Assembly (NCBI RefSeq): GCF_014649655.1
Contig: NZ_BMTL01000044.1
Span: 1 to 64,000 of the forward strand
DNA from: Streptomyces humidus
GTDB lineage: Bacteria > Actinomycetota > Actinomycetes > Streptomycetales > Streptomycetaceae
Length of the DNA: 64,000 nt
Direction of reading: 5' to 3'
The position numbers and the translations under genes were made by a program. The notes under the pieces are model-generated. The model had not been told where the DNA came from. It saw only the letters and a list, made by a program, of their open reading frames with translations, and ran no database searches. The first letter of the stretch is position 1, and every line of letters starts with the position of its first letter. Positions 62,879 through 64,000 of the stretch are shown here, piece after piece.

Positions 62879-62942
62879 GTGGCACTCGCGTACCAGCGCC
62901 GGGCGCGCTCGTTCTATGAGTCGACGATCATGCGTTCATAAC
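62879..62942 (+). promoter_or_regulatory. conserved ~62-bp promoter element, copy B (MBL-fold gene)
   Basis: This is the second copy of the element at 61022: GTGGCAC (62879), CGTACCAG, TCGTTCTATGA (62909-62919) and GCGTTCATAA (62932-62941). The half-sites lie 23 bp apart here versus 22 bp in copy A. It ends 66 bp before the MBL gene start. Confidence 0.8.
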
Positions 62943-63007
62943 GTGGTTTCACCCGCCGACGATCACCATGCCGCGTCGGCCGACCACACTGCTACCGGAG
63001 GTACCTC

Positions 63008-63889
63008 ATGACCACCGACACCCACTCGCCGGCCGTCCCCGTCCGGGCCACCGTCTTCGTCGGTCGCTGGCCGAAGGTTCCGGTCGAGGAGTTTCCCGGC
63101 ATTCCGTTCGGCACGTTCGCGCCGACCACAGCCACCTTGGTGAGCGGCGCCACCGAGGTGGTCCTGATCGACGCGCTCTACCTCAAGGAGGACGTCCAGG
63201 ACCTCGGCGATCTGATCGAGCGCACCGGCAAGAAGCTCACGACGATCTACATCACCCATGATCACGCCGATCACTACCTGGGCCTCGGACCGCTTCTGGA
63301 GCGGTTCCCGGAGGCGAAGTGCGTGGCGCTTCCCCACGTGATCGAGTCCATCAAGGAGACCATGCAGATGCAGACCGAGCAGTGGAGGCTGCTGTTCGGC
63401 GACGCCTGCGTCCTGGCGGGGCCGGTTCCCGACCCGTTGGAGGGCCACACCCTGTACGTCGACGGATCTCCTCTGCAGATCATCGAGGTCAAGCAGGCGG
63501 ACATCCATCCCACGACCATCGTGCACATCCCCGAGATCGATGTCGTCGTGGCCGGCGACTCCATCTACCACGAGATCCACCCGATGCTCGGCCTGTCGAC
63601 GCCCGCGGAGTGGCAGGACTGGCTGGAGACCGTGGACGTCGTGGAGAGGCTCCGGCCGCGAATGATCGCGTGCGGACACCGCAGGCCCGACGGCGACGAC
63701 CACGCGGTCGACACCATGATCGCCCAGACCCGCGCCTACCTCCAGGACTTCGCAGCCGCCTACGAGGTCGCCAAGGACGCCGAGGAACTGGTGGCCACCA
63801 TGACGGCGAAGTACCCGAACCACGGCAACGTCTGGACGCTCCAGTTCTCCGCCATCATGGCGATCGGGCGGCGCGATGCCGCGCAGTGA
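63008..63889 (+). CDS. MBL-fold metallo-hydrolase
   Basis: 293 residues. The zinc motif HxHxDH is ITHDHADHY (residues 82-90); a further metal-ligand Asp is in VVVAGDSIYHE and a terminal His in IACGHRRPDG. The beta-lactamase fold is complete. Substrate unknown; the shared promoter element with the hydrolase-tautomerase operon suggests the three enzymes act on one compound. ATG 63008 follows GGAGGTACCTC. Confidence 0.92.
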   Translation: MTTDTHSPAVPVRATVFVGRWPKVPVEEFPGIPFGTFAPTTATLVSGATEVVLIDALYLKEDVQDLGDLIERTGKKLTTIYITHDHADHYLGLGPLLERFPEAKCVALPHVIESIKETMQMQTEQWRLLFGDACVLAGPVPDPLEGHTLYVDGSPLQIIEVKQADIHPTTIVHIPEIDVVVAGDSIYHEIHPMLGLSTPAEWQDWLETVDVVERLRPRMIACGHRRPDGDDHAVDTMIAQTRAYLQDFAAAYEVAKDAEELVATMTAKYPNHGNVWTLQFSAIMAIGRRDAAQ

Positions 63890-63965
63890 CCGAGCCTCTC
63901 ACGTGGATCCCGCGGCAGTTGCCTGCGCGTCGAAACGCGCCACCCCCCGATAGGTGAACTCACCT

Positions 63966-64000
63966 TGACGCTCTCCTCCCTGAAGGAAGGAGATTCTTAC
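63966..64000 (+). mobile_element. possible IS200/IS605-type (TnpB) element end, cut by the window
   Basis: TCTCCTCCC (63972-63980), loop TGAA and GGAAGGAGA (63985-63993) form a 9-pair stem with one mismatch, followed by TTCTTAC. The GACGCTCTCC...GGAGATTCTTAC pattern resembles the ends of TnpB-carrying elements in Streptomyces. No tnpB gene is in the window, so this is only suggestive. Confidence 0.35.

Overview
The window reads as an actinomycete chromosome, most likely Streptomyces. GC content is very high, GTG and TTG starts are common, and it carries families typical of that genus: an XRE/DUF397 pair, a LuxR-type LAL regulator, DUF1048 proteins beside PadR, and many TetR, AraC and HxlR regulators. 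No rRNA, tRNA or CRISPR array was seen.

Left part (1-23.4 kb) is accessory and regulator-rich. It holds the end of a TetR gene; a divergent TetR/quinone-oxidoreductase pair; a WXG100/ESX-like pair (2256-5083) followed by two tandemly duplicated small exported proteins; an XRE/DUF397 pair beside a decayed ATP-binding gene; a divergent DUF1772/TetR pair with CTAG-type operators; a large secreted GH81 beta-1,3-glucanase behind a perfect 26-bp palindrome; an AraC regulator; a PadR-DUF1048-DUF1048 operon with its own inverted repeat; a scar with Tn3-like and IS630 transposase remnants; an alpha/beta hydrolase whose nucleophile position is Cys; a LAL regulator; and a PAP2 phosphatase.

The centre (23.5-51.2 kb, all on the minus strand) is one 21-gene exopolysaccharide locus. 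Neighbouring genes mostly overlap by 4 nt (ATGA/GTGA), so it is probably one translationally coupled transcription unit read from about 51.2 kb down to 23.5 kb. In transcription order it encodes: polyprenyl-phosphate sugar transferase, AlgD-like nucleotide-sugar dehydrogenase, GT4, two Wzz-like proteins with degenerate kinase-like tails, AsnB-type amidotransferase, a two-domain dehydrogenase, a heparinase II/III-like lyase, a parallel beta-helix lipoprotein, an O-antigen ligase/polymerase, a second GT4, a C-methyltransferase, an RfbF-like nucleotidyltransferase, a PIG-L deacetylase, an SDR epimerase, a DUF4910 protein, a Wzx-like flippase, GT2, a pyruvyl transferase, an RmlC-like epimerase and a class III aminotransferase. 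Together these suggest a Wzx/Wzy-type, uronate-containing, pyruvylated polymer bearing an unusual C-methylated (possibly CDP-activated, possibly amino) sugar. The roughly 1.4 kb leader holds four near-identical hairpins and three 20-bp-spaced repeats with a CGTATACG core.

The right part (52.5-64 kb) holds a small GvpU-like protein, a long non-coding-looking stretch ending in a strong hairpin, TetR, an MFS exporter divergent from HxlR, an SDR behind TetR-type palindromes, a decayed TetR gene, two divergent AraC regulators, and an apparent small catabolic regulon: alpha/beta hydrolase, cis-CaaD-like tautomerase and an MBL-fold hydrolase. The hydrolase and MBL genes share a conserved ~62-bp promoter element, probably the binding site of one of the AraC proteins. 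The last ~40 bases resemble an IS200/IS605 (TnpB-type) element end.
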